DNA of 64,000 bases from Pseudodesulfovibrio nedwellii (GTDB lineage: Bacteria > Desulfobacterota > Desulfovibrionia > Desulfovibrionales > Desulfovibrionaceae). A model generated the notes under the pieces. The model was given only the letters and a program-made list of their open reading frames with translations. It did no database searches and had not been told where the DNA came from. Shown piece after piece: positions 52,155 to 60,348 of this stretch (within the stretch, counting starts at the first letter, position 1; every line of letters begins with the position of its first letter). Location: NCBI RefSeq assembly GCF_027923765.1, contig NZ_AP026709.1, forward strand, positions 291,001 through 355,000. The letters are read 5' to 3'. The translations under genes and the position numbers were made by a program.

Positions 52155-52997
52155 ATGGATAGTCAGAAAGAATATATTATCGGTGATGAGTCGGATGGAT
52201 TGCGGCTGGACAAGGTTCTTGAGCTTGTAGTGACAGGCGAAGGGCTTCGTTTTCGGCGGCGGTTATGCGACGATGGTCGCGTGCTGGTTGACGGGAAAAA
52301 ACGAAAGCCCGGATACAAAGTGCGTGTAGGACAGCATGTAGAAATTCTTGGAAGGAGTGACACCATGTCTGGAAAGGAACTGGGAGTCTACGTGGTTGAT
52401 CAGAATGAGGCGTTTGCCGCTGTCTTTAAACCCGGGGGTATCCATTCCGCAGCCATTGCGGGACGTGAGACCCCCTGTGCCGAAAGCGTGTTGCCGGAAT
52501 TGTGTTCTGGTGATGATGCCATTTTGTTGAATAGGCTTGATTATTTGACTTCAGGGCTTTTGTTGGTCGCTTTGACCAAGGATGCCGTCAACGAATACCA
52601 TGAACTGGAAGATAACGGGTATATTAGAAAATATTATTGTGCCGAGGTCCACGGGCGGCTTGATGGCGTTGTTTCCGTACGGAGTGCATTGGATACGGAT
52701 GACCGAAAGACGACGCGTGCATTGGTTGAGGATTCTGATGATCCTCACCGTTGGACTGATGTTACAGTTATTTCTCATGACCATGAAAAGAATACGACAA
52801 TGGTGCGTTGTTTGATCATGAAAGGGGCTCGACATCAGATTCGGGCGCATCTGGCGAGTGTCGGTCATCCTATTATCGGTGATCCCTTGTATGGGAACGG
52901 TGATGATGTGGATCTGTTACATCTTCATCATGAACGTCTTGAGTTGCCCGGATTCTCTGTATATTCACCGTGTCCATGGGGGGATGTCGGTTTGTAG
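52155..52997 (+). CDS. RluA-family RNA pseudouridine synthase
   Basis: 280 aa from the ATG at 52,155. An N-terminal S4 RNA-binding domain (DGLRLDKVLELVVTGEGLRFRRRLCDDGRVLVDG...KVRVGQHVEI) is followed by the catalytic domain with LLNRLDYLTSGLLLVAL, in which D129 is the expected nucleophile. Most family members read HRLD; here an Asn replaces the His. GARHQIRAHLASVGHPIIGDPLYG is the C-terminal RluA signature. It isomerises specific uridines to pseudouridine in rRNA or tRNA. The target cannot be told. The upstream 119 bases are shared with the divergent ornithine cyclodeaminase-like gene. Confidence 0.9.
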   Translation: MDSQKEYIIGDESDGLRLDKVLELVVTGEGLRFRRRLCDDGRVLVDGKKRKPGYKVRVGQHVEILGRSDTMSGKELGVYVVDQNEAFAAVFKPGGIHSAAIAGRETPCAESVLPELCSGDDAILLNRLDYLTSGLLLVALTKDAVNEYHELEDNGYIRKYYCAEVHGRLDGVVSVRSALDTDDRKTTRALVEDSDDPHRWTDVTVISHDHEKNTTMVRCLIMKGARHQIRAHLASVGHPIIGDPLYGNGDDVDLLHLHHERLELPGFSVYSPCPWGDVGL

Positions 52998-53025
52998 GAA
53001 AGTGTGAATATTCGTTCGTGCATTC

Positions 53026-53052
53026 TAAAGATTTTGATTCGTTGTCCGATAT
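53026..53052 (+). promoter_or_regulatory. Sigma-28 (FliA)-like promoter
   Basis: TAAAGATT starting at 53026 and TCCGATAT (53045-53052) are separated so that TAAA and the -10 element are 15 bases apart, exactly the FliA spacing (consensus TAAA-N15-GCCGATAA). Transcription would start about 15 bases before the ATG at 53,076. Confidence 0.65.
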
Positions 53053-53075
53053 AGTCTTGAAATAGGAAGTACTCT

Positions 53076-54182
53076 ATGTCCGCTATTTCAAGTGACTATT
53101 CAGTCATGTCCCCTGTTCTCACCTCTCAGTCATTTGAAGCGTCAAAAGGTGATGAGGTTGCAACGGAGAAGTCTGTTGAAGAAATATGGGTGATGAACAA
53201 TCTTTCCTGGGATTCTGTTGTTGGCTTTGTGAACACGGCCGAGAAAACCGCGTTGCAGAGTTTGTCTGATGGTGTGACCGCTATGCTTGATTCAAAGGAT
53301 TTGAAGTCGGTGGCGGGTTTTACCGATGAAAAGGTCAATAGTTTCCTCAAGACTCTTGATGAAGCCATTGAGAATCAGGACTATAAAACCGCTCGAAAGA
53401 CAGTAGAGCAATTCTTCAGTGCCGGGAGCGAAAAAATCAGCGATGAATTGGCGATGGTCATGGAAACCGCGGATGGTGCTTTTTGGCATTCTCTTGATGA
53501 GCAATTCAACTATAAAATGAAACTCAAGGGCGAGGCCCAGAATATCATTTCGGGGGTGGAATTCGAGCGGACCTTGGGAGACGTACTTGGCTTTGTCAGA
53601 AAGTCCGTGGAAAAAGAGAATCCACCTATTTCGGAAACGGATGAATTTGAGGCTACGGTGGATACGCTTTTTGACCAAGCCGTAGATCATACGCGGGGCA
53701 AGTTGAAGAACGCCGGGCGCAACAAGTATTCGGAAAATGGGGAAAGTGTTTTGGGAGCCGCCATCTCATTTATGAGAGATCATATTACAGGTGATGACCT
53801 CATGGATCAGTACAATCCGTCAGCTCCTTTTGCCATGAGTTTCAATACGAAAGCGTATCATGAGCGGGTTTTGGACGAACAGAAAGAACTGAATGAGATG
53901 GAATCCATCAGCCAGTTTACTGATCGTTACGATAAGATGGGCGAAGACTTTCTGAATACGCTGAAAGAAACCCTGGGAAATGAAGAAATAGTCGTTATGG
54001 AGAAGGTGAAGGCAAATGAGGTTTCCGCTGAATCTTCTGACGGGCCAGAATTTGAATTGGAAACAATGCTCCCTGACCTTGAACAAATGTCGGCACCGGT
54101 GTCGGTGGACATGATGATACAATCAATGGCACTGCCTGAAATTTCTTCAGAGAAAGATTTGTTCGGTCCTGATTCGAAATAA
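53076..54182 (+). CDS. Unknown helical protein, possibly motility-regulon
   Basis: 368 aa with AGGAAGT upstream of the ATG. No family is recognised. The protein is soluble, acidic and largely helical, with no signal peptide, membrane helix or Cys. It contains helical stretches (VVGFVNTAEKTALQSLSDGVTAML, LKTLDEAIENQDYKTARKTVEQFF, ESISQFTDRYDKMGEDFLNTLKETL) and a low-complexity N-terminus rich in Ser, as in some flagellar or secreted export substrates. Preceded by a sigma-28-like promoter and followed by a gene with a similar promoter, so a flagellar or chemotaxis-related role is the best inference. Confidence 0.6.
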   Translation: MSAISSDYSVMSPVLTSQSFEASKGDEVATEKSVEEIWVMNNLSWDSVVGFVNTAEKTALQSLSDGVTAMLDSKDLKSVAGFTDEKVNSFLKTLDEAIENQDYKTARKTVEQFFSAGSEKISDELAMVMETADGAFWHSLDEQFNYKMKLKGEAQNIISGVEFERTLGDVLGFVRKSVEKENPPISETDEFEATVDTLFDQAVDHTRGKLKNAGRNKYSENGESVLGAAISFMRDHITGDDLMDQYNPSAPFAMSFNTKAYHERVLDEQKELNEMESISQFTDRYDKMGEDFLNTLKETLGNEEIVVMEKVKANEVSAESSDGPEFELETMLPDLEQMSAPVSVDMMIQSMALPEISSEKDLFGPDSK

Positions 54183-54310
54183 ATTGAGTTATAGACATCA
54201 AAAAAAGTTTGTCCGGCGCAAGTGTACTTTTGAGAAAAGAGGTCTTGTGGCGAAATTATAAGTGTCTCTCCTGTTTGATTGCGGTTCATTAGAATAGTTG
54301 TATCACTCCC

Positions 54311-54338
54311 TAAAGATTTTCAGGACCTGTGCCGATAA
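54311..54338 (+). promoter_or_regulatory. Sigma-28 (FliA)-like promoter
   Basis: TAAAGATT (54311-54318) and a perfect GCCGATAA (54331-54338); TAAA to -10 spacing is 16, one longer than consensus. The start codon at 54,377 follows about 30 bases after the expected transcription start. Confidence 0.72.
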
Positions 54339-54376
54339 GACATACTCGAACGAAAAAGAAATCCAAGGAGGATTGC

Positions 54377-54634
54377 ATGGACATCAGTGGAATCAGTCAA
54401 GCGATTGAACTGCCCAAGCAGCAAGGCGCTGAGCAGAGGGTGGCGGAGCAGCAGAACAGCCAAGCAGAATCGAACGCGAATGAGATGAAGAATATCAAAA
54501 AAGCAAAGCTGGAGCGGCAAGTCATGGCTGATCCTTCTCTTGCGAGTAAGCTTGTCGCAACAGAAGCGACTCCCACTTACAACACAAGTGGATCTGTAAT
54601 CCAGGCCGTGTCTACCTCGCTGGGTGATGTATAG
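54377..54634 (+). CDS. Small YjfB-like putative motility protein
   Basis: 85 aa from the ATG at 54,377, with a strong AAGGAGG five bases upstream; the longer in-frame reading lacks a ribosome site. The N-terminus MDISGISQAIELPKQQGAEQ resembles small YjfB-like proteins found in motility regulons. The rest is Gln/Lys/Ala-rich and helical, ending in a Ser/Thr/Val-rich tail. The preceding sigma-28-type promoter supports co-regulation with flagellar genes. Similarity is only short and compositional, so the family name is tentative. It is followed by a strong terminator and is therefore a single-gene unit. Confidence 0.55.
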   Translation: MDISGISQAIELPKQQGAEQRVAEQQNSQAESNANEMKNIKKAKLERQVMADPSLASKLVATEATPTYNTSGSVIQAVSTSLGDV

Positions 54635-54662
54635 TTGGCAACTCTTTTTATACGATAAGATA

Positions 54663-54694
54663 AGCCCTCTGCACCATGTGCAGAGGGCTTTATT
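54663..54694 (+). terminator. Intrinsic terminator after the small motility-type gene
   Basis: AGCCCTCTGCAC (54663-54674) pairs over all 12 bases with GTGCAGAGGGCT (54678-54689) around a CAT loop, followed by TTATTT. Confidence 0.85.
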
Positions 54695-54754
54695 TGGGAC
54701 TCCAGACTGAAGCATATTTTACAGAATGAAAGTATGTTTGAACCGGATAAACCC

Positions 54755-54790
54755 AAAAAACCCCGGTAATCATTTGATTGCCGGGGTTTT
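54755..54790 (-). terminator. Terminator of the S1-protein/ftsY transcript
   Basis: CCCCGGTAATCA (54761-54772) and TGATTGCCGGGG (54775-54786) pair with one G-T wobble. AAAAAA before it reads as a T-run on the minus strand, 14 bases after the S1-gene stop, and TTTT after it may also stop + strand readthrough. Confidence 0.85.
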
Positions 54791-54804
54791 ATATTTGGTG
54801 TGCT

Positions 54805-56274
54805 TTATTTCTTTTTGTTGAAGGCTGCCTGCAACTTGTCGCCGAGCAGGCCCATACCGCCAGAGGCTTCGGAAGGCTTTTGCTTCTTGGGAGCAAACTG
54901 TTTCCAATCACCGTCGTCCTGTACGTCACCAGTGGTCAGGGAAATCCTGCGGTCATTCGCCTTGACTTCACCGATGATGATTTCAACTGTGTCGCCAGCG
55001 TGCAGTTTTTCGAAGGCTGCCGGTTTCTCGGAACGGGCTATGATTGACTTGGGCAACAGGCCGGTAATGCCGGGCTCAAGCTGGATGAAGATGCCGAATT
55101 GTTCCTGCTTTTCCACAGTTCCTTCGACTTTCTGGCCGGGCTGGTATTTTTCAGCCACGTCGAGCCACGGATCACCTTCGGCGTCCTTCATGGACAGGCT
55201 TATGCGGCGTTTTTCAAGATCAATGGATTTGATTTTGACTGAGACCAATTGGCCTTCAGACACGAAGTCGGCTGGTTTGTTTATACGTTTGGTGTAGCTC
55301 ATTTCGGAGACATGCACCAAGCCGTCCACGCCGGGAGCTATCTCGACAAATGCGCCGAAGTCAGCCAAACGGACAACTTTGCCAGTGACCTTGTCGCCTT
55401 CCGTAAAGGTGGCGGAAAGGGTGTCCCAAGGGTCCTGAGCTAATTCCTTCATGGACAGGGAGATCTTGAGGCGGCCCTTGTCATCGTGTTCGATACGGAT
55501 GATTTTGGCTTTGACCTTCTGGCCTACAGTGACGGCTTCCTCGGGATGGCCGATACGGCCGTAGGAAATCTGGGAAATGTGTACCAGACCTTCCAGACCG
55601 GGCATGATTTCTACGAATGCGCCGAAAGCAGCCAAGCGGGTGATGGTACCTTCCACTTCGTCGCCGACGTTTGTTTCGGAAACAAAGGTTTCGGCAGCTT
55701 CGGCAGCATCGCGTTCCAGCAAGGAACGGCGAGAGACCACTATGTTGCGGCCGTTTTGTTCCAGTTTGGTAACGAGGAACTCAAAAGTTTTGTCTACGTA
55801 TTCCTCGGGATCTTCCACATAGCGGCTGTCAATCTGACTGACCGGACAGAATGCGCGACGTTGCATTAGAGTGACATTGAAGCCGCCCTTGCAGGTTGAT
55901 TCCACTTTGCCTTCAACGGGCAGGTTGCTGTTCCTTGCTTCTTCAAGCATGGCCAGGCCGCCGATGCCCGAGATGGCGCGAGACAGTTTGATGCCGCCGG
56001 AGTCCTTGCCGACCACGTAGAGTTCTACGGTGTCGCCGTCGGTTACTGTGCAGTTGTCTTCTTCGTCCAGCATTTCTGCTTTTTCGACGATACCGTCCAG
56101 CTTGGTGCCGGTGTCCACGAAAATCGTGCTTTCACCGACCTGGATGACTTTACCTGAGACCTTGTCGCCAATGTTCAGGTTGTCGCCGCCGCCTTCGCTG
56201 TACTGCTCAAACAGTTCGGCGAAACTTTCTTCGCCTTCTTCCACGCCGTTACGCTCTTTGAATTCTTCGGACAC
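54805..56274 (-). CDS. S1 RNA-binding-domain protein (30S ribosomal protein S1-like)
   Basis: 489 aa, GTG start at 56,274 with no good SD (TAATCATC directly before it). Five S1 motifs are visible, e.g. IGDKVSGKVIQVGESTIFVDTG, VGDEVEGTITRLAAFGAFVEI, EGDKVTGKVVRLADFGAFVEI, PGQKVEGTVEKQEQFGIFIQL; the last ends ISLTTGDVQ. The long acidic N-terminus and basic tail flank them. Five repeats with conserved GDxVxGxV...GAFVEI fit S1 or a shorter S1-like protein (E. coli S1 has six). It probably helps the ribosome bind mRNA. It follows ftsY by 24 bases in one transcript and ends at a strong terminator. Confidence 0.83.
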   Translation of the reverse strand: MSEEFKERNGVEEGEESFAELFEQYSEGGGDNLNIGDKVSGKVIQVGESTIFVDTGTKLDGIVEKAEMLDEEDNCTVTDGDTVELYVVGKDSGGIKLSRAISGIGGLAMLEEARNSNLPVEGKVESTCKGGFNVTLMQRRAFCPVSQIDSRYVEDPEEYVDKTFEFLVTKLEQNGRNIVVSRRSLLERDAAEAAETFVSETNVGDEVEGTITRLAAFGAFVEIMPGLEGLVHISQISYGRIGHPEEAVTVGQKVKAKIIRIEHDDKGRLKISLSMKELAQDPWDTLSATFTEGDKVTGKVVRLADFGAFVEIAPGVDGLVHVSEMSYTKRINKPADFVSEGQLVSVKIKSIDLEKRRISLSMKDAEGDPWLDVAEKYQPGQKVEGTVEKQEQFGIFIQLEPGITGLLPKSIIARSEKPAAFEKLHAGDTVEIIIGEVKANDRRISLTTGDVQDDGDWKQFAPKKQKPSEASGGMGLLGDKLQAAFNKKK

Positions 56275-56298
56275 GATGATTACCGTTCTTTAAAAAGG

Positions 56299-57690
56299 TT
56301 ATGTAAGAAGTGCCTTGGCAAAATCCTTGCCATTGAACGGGCGAAGATCTTCCATCTTTTCGCCCAGGCCGACGTAGGTTATCGGCAGTTTGTTTTGCAG
56401 AGTCACTGCCACCACTACACCGCCTTTGGCTGTGCCGTCCAGCTTGGTCAGGATTATTTCGTCTACGCCAACAGCCTCATTGAACAGTTTGGTCTGAGAC
56501 AGGGCGTTTTGCCCGGTGGTGGCATCGATGACCAGCACGTTGCGGTGAGGAGCACCTTCATGCTTCTTGCCGACGACTCGCTGGATTTTGGTTAATTCTT
56601 CCATCAGGTTGGTTTTGGTGTGCAACCTGCCTGCCGTGTCGAGCAGCAGCAGGTCATACCCTTCGCTGATAGCCTTGTCCATGGCTTCGAAAGCCACAGC
56701 TGCCGGGTCTGAGCCTTCGGTCTTCGCAAAGAACCCCGCGCCAATGCGTGTGGCCCAGACTTCAAGCTGTTCGATAGCGGCTGCCCGGAAAGTGTCACCT
56801 GCGGCAATAAGCACTTTGCGGCCCTGCATCTGAGCACGGTGGGCCAGTTTTGCAATGGTCGTTGTTTTGCCTACACCGTTGACACCTACCATCATGAGGA
56901 CTTCGGGGGGATTCACGGCTTCGATACGGGGCGGAACCTTGAAAATGTCTTCCAACTCATCGCGCAAGATATTCTTGAAGTCATCCGGGTTGTCGGTCCC
57001 GGCTTTACGGGCACGAGCCTTGAGGTTGTCCATGAGCTGGTTGGCCGCTTCCATGCCCACATCTGCCATGATGAGGATTTCCTCAAATTCTTCCCAGAAT
57101 TCGTCGTTCAGGGAGGAGTGGGTGGAGAGCAGATTGTCGATACGTTTGGTGATCTGCTCACGGGTTTTGGATATGCCTTCGGATAATTTGAGGAACAGAC
57201 GATCGCGTTCGTCTTCCTCATCTTCCAGGTCCAAGGCCAGAGTCAGTCTGTATTGTAATTCGGATTTGAATTCGGCAACGACAACATAACCCATTTCGTT
57301 GAGCCATGCGTCGAATTTGGTGATGAAGTCTTTGGCTTCGGCGTCAGGTGCACCCAATGCTTTAAACAGAAAAGCAAGACGATCCCAAAGGTTCTGGCCT
57401 TTCTCGTCCACGCCTTCAACTATAATATTCAGCCATTGGGAGAGTTTGGGGTCTGCCTGTCGTAAAGACAGCGTCAGGCCTGCCTGCCAGTCTTCGCTCG
57501 GTGTGGGGGCGGCATCGGTTTCCTGCGTGGGAGTAGAAGCTTCGGCCACAGTTTGAGCAGGGGTTTCTGGTTCGGGAGCAGTATGCTCCTCGATTTCTAT
57601 GCCCTTTTCTTTTTTGTATTCGTCAAGAGCCTGTTGCGCCGCATCTTCCGGGCTTGACCAAGCTTTTTTCAGTTTGCTGAAAAATCCCAT
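56299..57690 (-). CDS. ftsY: Signal recognition particle receptor FtsY
   Basis: 463 aa. N-terminal MGFFSKLKKAW amphipathic membrane-targeting helix, then a long acidic Pro/Glu/Thr A domain (about 20-160). The NG domain has SSLNDEFWEEFEEILIMADVG, MMVGVNGVGKTTTIAKLA (P loop), AGDTFRAAAIEQLEVWA, LLDTAGRLHTKTNLMEELTKI, LTKLDGTAKGGVVVAV and YVGLGEKMEDLRPF. FtsY brings ribosome-SRP complexes to SecYEG. Insert-rich A domain length is typical of delta-proteobacteria. GAGGT lies four bases before the ATG. Upstream of the S1 gene on the same transcript. Confidence 0.96.
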   Translation of the reverse strand: MGFFSKLKKAWSSPEDAAQQALDEYKKEKGIEIEEHTAPEPETPAQTVAEASTPTQETDAAPTPSEDWQAGLTLSLRQADPKLSQWLNIIVEGVDEKGQNLWDRLAFLFKALGAPDAEAKDFITKFDAWLNEMGYVVVAEFKSELQYRLTLALDLEDEEDERDRLFLKLSEGISKTREQITKRIDNLLSTHSSLNDEFWEEFEEILIMADVGMEAANQLMDNLKARARKAGTDNPDDFKNILRDELEDIFKVPPRIEAVNPPEVLMMVGVNGVGKTTTIAKLAHRAQMQGRKVLIAAGDTFRAAAIEQLEVWATRIGAGFFAKTEGSDPAAVAFEAMDKAISEGYDLLLLDTAGRLHTKTNLMEELTKIQRVVGKKHEGAPHRNVLVIDATTGQNALSQTKLFNEAVGVDEIILTKLDGTAKGGVVVAVTLQNKLPITYVGLGEKMEDLRPFNGKDFAKALLT

Positions 57691-57742
57691 GAGGACCTCA
57701 TGATTTGGTGTCGTTGTTGTTAGGGCGTAGTTAATAGCCTAC

Positions 57743-57772
57743 CTGACTTCCGGTTGCAATAGATGATATGAT
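57743..57772 (+). promoter_or_regulatory. Sigma-70-type promoter of asnS
   Basis: CTGACT (57743-57748) and TATGAT (57767-57772) with an 18-base spacer, about 70 bases upstream of the asnS start. The leader 57,773-57,842 shows no T-box or other riboswitch-like elements that I can recognise. Confidence 0.5.
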
Positions 57773-57842
57773 GCTACGGGATGTTGCCATTCTTCGTGTG
57801 AGAAGCTAGGTACAGGGAAAAATTATCGAGAGGATATATCAT

Positions 57843-59210
57843 ATGAAACGGACCAAGATAAAAGACGCATTGAACGCCACGGCTCCGATGGACGAAATTA
57901 CCATCAAGGGCTGGGTTCGTTCCAAGCGTGACAACAAGGGCTTTTCTTTTGTGGCGCTTAATGATGGTTCCTGTCTGTCCACTATCCAGGCTATTGTGGA
58001 TCATACCCCAGAGATCGAGGAAGCTTTGACCAGAGTGGGAACGGGTGCATCCGTTGCTATTACTGGTGAACTTGTCGAATCTCCTGGCAAAGGGCAGAGG
58101 TGGGAAGTGCGAGGTAAGGCTCTTGAGGTGATTGGCGAGGCTGATCAGGAGACGTTCCCTTTGCAAAAAAAACGTCATTCCGACGAATTTTTGCGTTCCA
58201 TTGCCCATTTGCGGCCTCGGACCAATAAATATAGTGCTATGTTTCGTATGCGTTCAGCATTGGCTCAGGCTGTTCACAAGTATTTCGCGGAAAAAGATTT
58301 TTTTTACATCCATACACCGATCATCACCGGTTCTGATTGTGAGGGCGCGGGAGAGATGTTCCGTGTAACCAGCTTGGAAGCCGGGTCCCAGTTGCCTCCT
58401 GAAGAGGACTTTTTTGGGAAACCGTCCCAATTGACCGTGTCAGGTCAGTTGTCCGCAGAAATGTTTTCTCTGTCTCTAGGGGATGTATATACCTTTGGTC
58501 CGACCTTTCGTGCCGAAAATTCCAATACGCCGCGTCACGTGGCCGAATTTTGGATGATCGAACCGGAAATTGTTTTTTCCGATTTGTCTGACGACATGGA
58601 TTTGGGCGAGGACATGATCAAGTATCTGATTACTCATATGCTTGATAATTGCGCCGAAGATGTAGAGTTGTTCGCCAAGTGGGTGGACAAGGGGCTTATG
58701 CCTACATTGGAAAACATTTTGAAAGAACCATTCAAACGGTTGCCCTACACCGAGGCCATCGATATTCTCAAGAAGACCAAGAAAGAGTTCGAATATCCGG
58801 TTGAGTGGGGTATGGATCTTCAGACCGAGCACGAACGCTTCCTGTGTGAAGAGAAGTTCAAGAGGCCCGTTTATGTTTACGATTATCCCAAGACCATCAA
58901 ACCGTTTTACATGCGTATGAATGACGACGATAAGACCGTGGCGGCCATGGATTGTCTGGTGCCGCGTATCGGTGAGCTTATTGGCGGCAGTCAGCGTGAA
59001 GAACGTCTGGATGTGTTGGTAGCCCGTATGGACGAAATGGGACTCGATAAGGAAGACTACTGGTGGTATCTTGATTCCCGTAAGTACGGTACTGCTCCAC
59101 ATGCCGGATTTGGTATGGGCTTCGAGCGTATGCTTATGCTGGTGACGGGTGTTTCCAACATCCGTGATGTCATGCCGTTCCCCAGGACTCCCAAGAGTCT
59201 TGATTTTTAG
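57843..59210 (+). CDS. asnS: Asparaginyl-tRNA synthetase
   Basis: 455 aa with AGAGGA about eight bases upstream. N-terminal OB-fold anticodon-binding domain [31 protein letters not shown]. Class II catalytic motifs: [29 protein letters not shown], motif 2 [22 protein letters not shown], and motif 3 [41 protein letters not shown] completes the asparagine-specific pattern. It charges tRNA-Asn with asparagine using ATP, so this organism does not rely only on the amidotransferase route. Divergent from ftsY and closed by its own terminator. Confidence 0.97.
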   Translation: MKRTKIKDALNATAPMDEITIKGWVRSKRDNKGFSFVALNDGSCLSTIQAIVDHTPEIEEALTRVGTGASVAITGELVESPGKGQRWEVRGKALEVIGEADQETFPLQKKRHSDEFLRSIAHLRPRTNKYSAMFRMRSALAQAVHKYFAEKDFFYIHTPIITGSDCEGAGEMFRVTSLEAGSQLPPEEDFFGKPSQLTVSGQLSAEMFSLSLGDVYTFGPTFRAENSNTPRHVAEFWMIEPEIVFSDLSDDMDLGEDMIKYLITHMLDNCAEDVELFAKWVDKGLMPTLENILKEPFKRLPYTEAIDILKKTKKEFEYPVEWGMDLQTEHERFLCEEKFKRPVYVYDYPKTIKPFYMRMNDDDKTVAAMDCLVPRIGELIGGSQREERLDVLVARMDEMGLDKEDYWWYLDSRKYGTAPHAGFGMGFERMLMLVTGVSNIRDVMPFPRTPKSLDF

Positions 59211-59244
59211 GTTTCAATAATTACTATATAATAATTTTAATGGA

Positions 59245-59270
59245 AGGCCCGGTGCAATTGCACCGGGCCT
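59245..59270. terminator. Bidirectional terminator between asnS and the AraC-type gene
   Basis: A perfect 26-base palindrome built from AGGCCCGGTGCAA and its complement, with TTTG after it on the + strand and a weak A/T run on the other side; the two flanking genes converge, the minus one stopping at 59,276. Confidence 0.8.
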
Positions 59271-59275
59271 TTGTT

Positions 59276-60184
59276 TTATTTGAGGGGGAGGTAGATGTCT
59301 GTCAGTAACTCATCTGGTTGCGTGTGATTCGGTGAATTGAGATAGACTTCAAAGCTGGGTTCTTCCCTGAATTCTCGTCCACTTTTAGGCAACCATTCGC
59401 CCATGAGTTTTCCATAGGTTTGTTCAAGCCCTGCGTATGGCCCTTTGTGTGTGGTGACGGCGTATTCTCCACCCGACAGGATTTGAGAGCCTATTTCACC
59501 GGTTGCTTCAACATCGTCGTTAATGGTGAAGCAAGCGTCGTAGCGAATTTTATCCTCGGGAGTGACCTGCGGATCATCGTAGCAGATGCCAATGAATTTT
59601 GGCATGTTCGCGAAAAGGCCTCTTTTTTCTGCCCATGTGCAAAGAGTTTTCCATGCTTTGTCGCATTCGATGTACGGTCCAACGTGTCTGACAAAGGCAA
59701 CCCGCATTGGTTTCACTTTTTCAATTTTAACTTCCATGTCTGTCTCCTTTTGGTTTGCAACAACCAACCCGTCGCGCACTGATTCAGGGAGGTAGTGTAC
59801 AGAGCCGGAAAGTTTTGCGTACAAAATTTTCCAATGTTTTTCCTGATACTTGGATGGAGGACAATCAAACTTTTTTTTGAATGCCCGGCTGAAGGACTCC
59901 ACGGTTTCATATCCTGCGTCGAAAGAAGCGTCCGTCACCGAGGAAGTCCCCAGTGCCAGTCTGGTGGCCGCTCTTTCCATACGGATTCGACGAATATGTT
60001 CAACAACGGTCTCGCTGAACATTCCTTTGAAAATCCGATGAAAATGTATCGGAGAAAAAAAGGTCATGGCGGCAAGTGATTCAAGCGTCATCTCTTCGTC
60101 AAGATTGGCCTGAATATGTTGTAACACCGTATGCATTCGTTCGAAATATAAGTTTCTGGTGGTGTCCTTCATCGTGTTTTCCAT
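59276..60184 (-). CDS. AraC-family regulator with GyrI-like effector domain
   Basis: 302 aa (start at 60,184 or the ATG twelve bases inside; no clear SD). N-terminal double HTH of AraC type: VLQHIQANLDEEMTLESLAAMTFFSPIHFHRIFKGMF, then VTDASFDAGYETVESFSRAFKKKFDCPPSKYQ. C-terminal GyrI-like/BmrR-like effector domain (about 150-302) with PMRVAFVRHVGPYIECDKAWKTL, FIGICYDDPQVTPEDKIRYDACFTI, GGEYAVTTHKGPYAGL and FEVYLNSP. Such regulators sense lipophilic compounds and control export or stress genes, like E. coli Rob and BmrR. Its position divergent from an efflux operon fits a drug-response role; its targets are unknown. Confidence 0.88.
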   Translation of the reverse strand: MENTMKDTTRNLYFERMHTVLQHIQANLDEEMTLESLAAMTFFSPIHFHRIFKGMFSETVVEHIRRIRMERAATRLALGTSSVTDASFDAGYETVESFSRAFKKKFDCPPSKYQEKHWKILYAKLSGSVHYLPESVRDGLVVANQKETDMEVKIEKVKPMRVAFVRHVGPYIECDKAWKTLCTWAEKRGLFANMPKFIGICYDDPQVTPEDKIRYDACFTINDDVEATGEIGSQILSGGEYAVTTHKGPYAGLEQTYGKLMGEWLPKSGREFREEPSFEVYLNSPNHTQPDELLTDIYLPLK

Positions 60185-60250
60185 GCGAGCAGACTACGGG
60201 TGTTCGGGAGGATTGGCTTGATCATTTCTGCCGTTTTCAACGGAATTGCA

Positions 60251-60279
60251 CGAATAGCATGTAACCTTTTCTTTGCCAA
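60251..60279 (-). promoter_or_regulatory. Candidate promoter for the AraC-type gene
   Basis: On the minus strand TTGGCA (60279-60274) and TATTCG (60256-60251) are 17 bases apart. It lies back to back with the TetR-gene promoter, with only six bases between the two -35 elements. The -10 match is modest. Confidence 0.35.
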
Positions 60280-60285
60280 AAGCGA

Positions 60286-60334
60286 TTGACTCTGTAGTAA
60301 GAGTAATTTATTCATTTGATTAATTCAAATGAAT
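60286..60334 (+). promoter_or_regulatory. Promoter with overlapping palindromic operator before the TetR-type efflux operon
   Basis: TTGACT at 60286-60291 with a weak -10 (TATTCA, 60309-60314; 17-base spacer). ATTCATTTGA (60310-60319) and TCAAATGAAT (60325-60334) form a perfect 10-base inverted repeat around five bases, covering the -10 region and ending 14 bases before the start codon. Its position fits autorepression by the downstream TetR-type regulator. Confidence 0.6.
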
Positions 60335-60348
60335 GGAAAGGTACGCAA

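Noticed and set aside
57773..57842. Possible T-box or attenuator in the asnS leader
   Set aside because: Only a four-base stem around TCGTGTG; no T-box core, no terminator/antiterminator pair.
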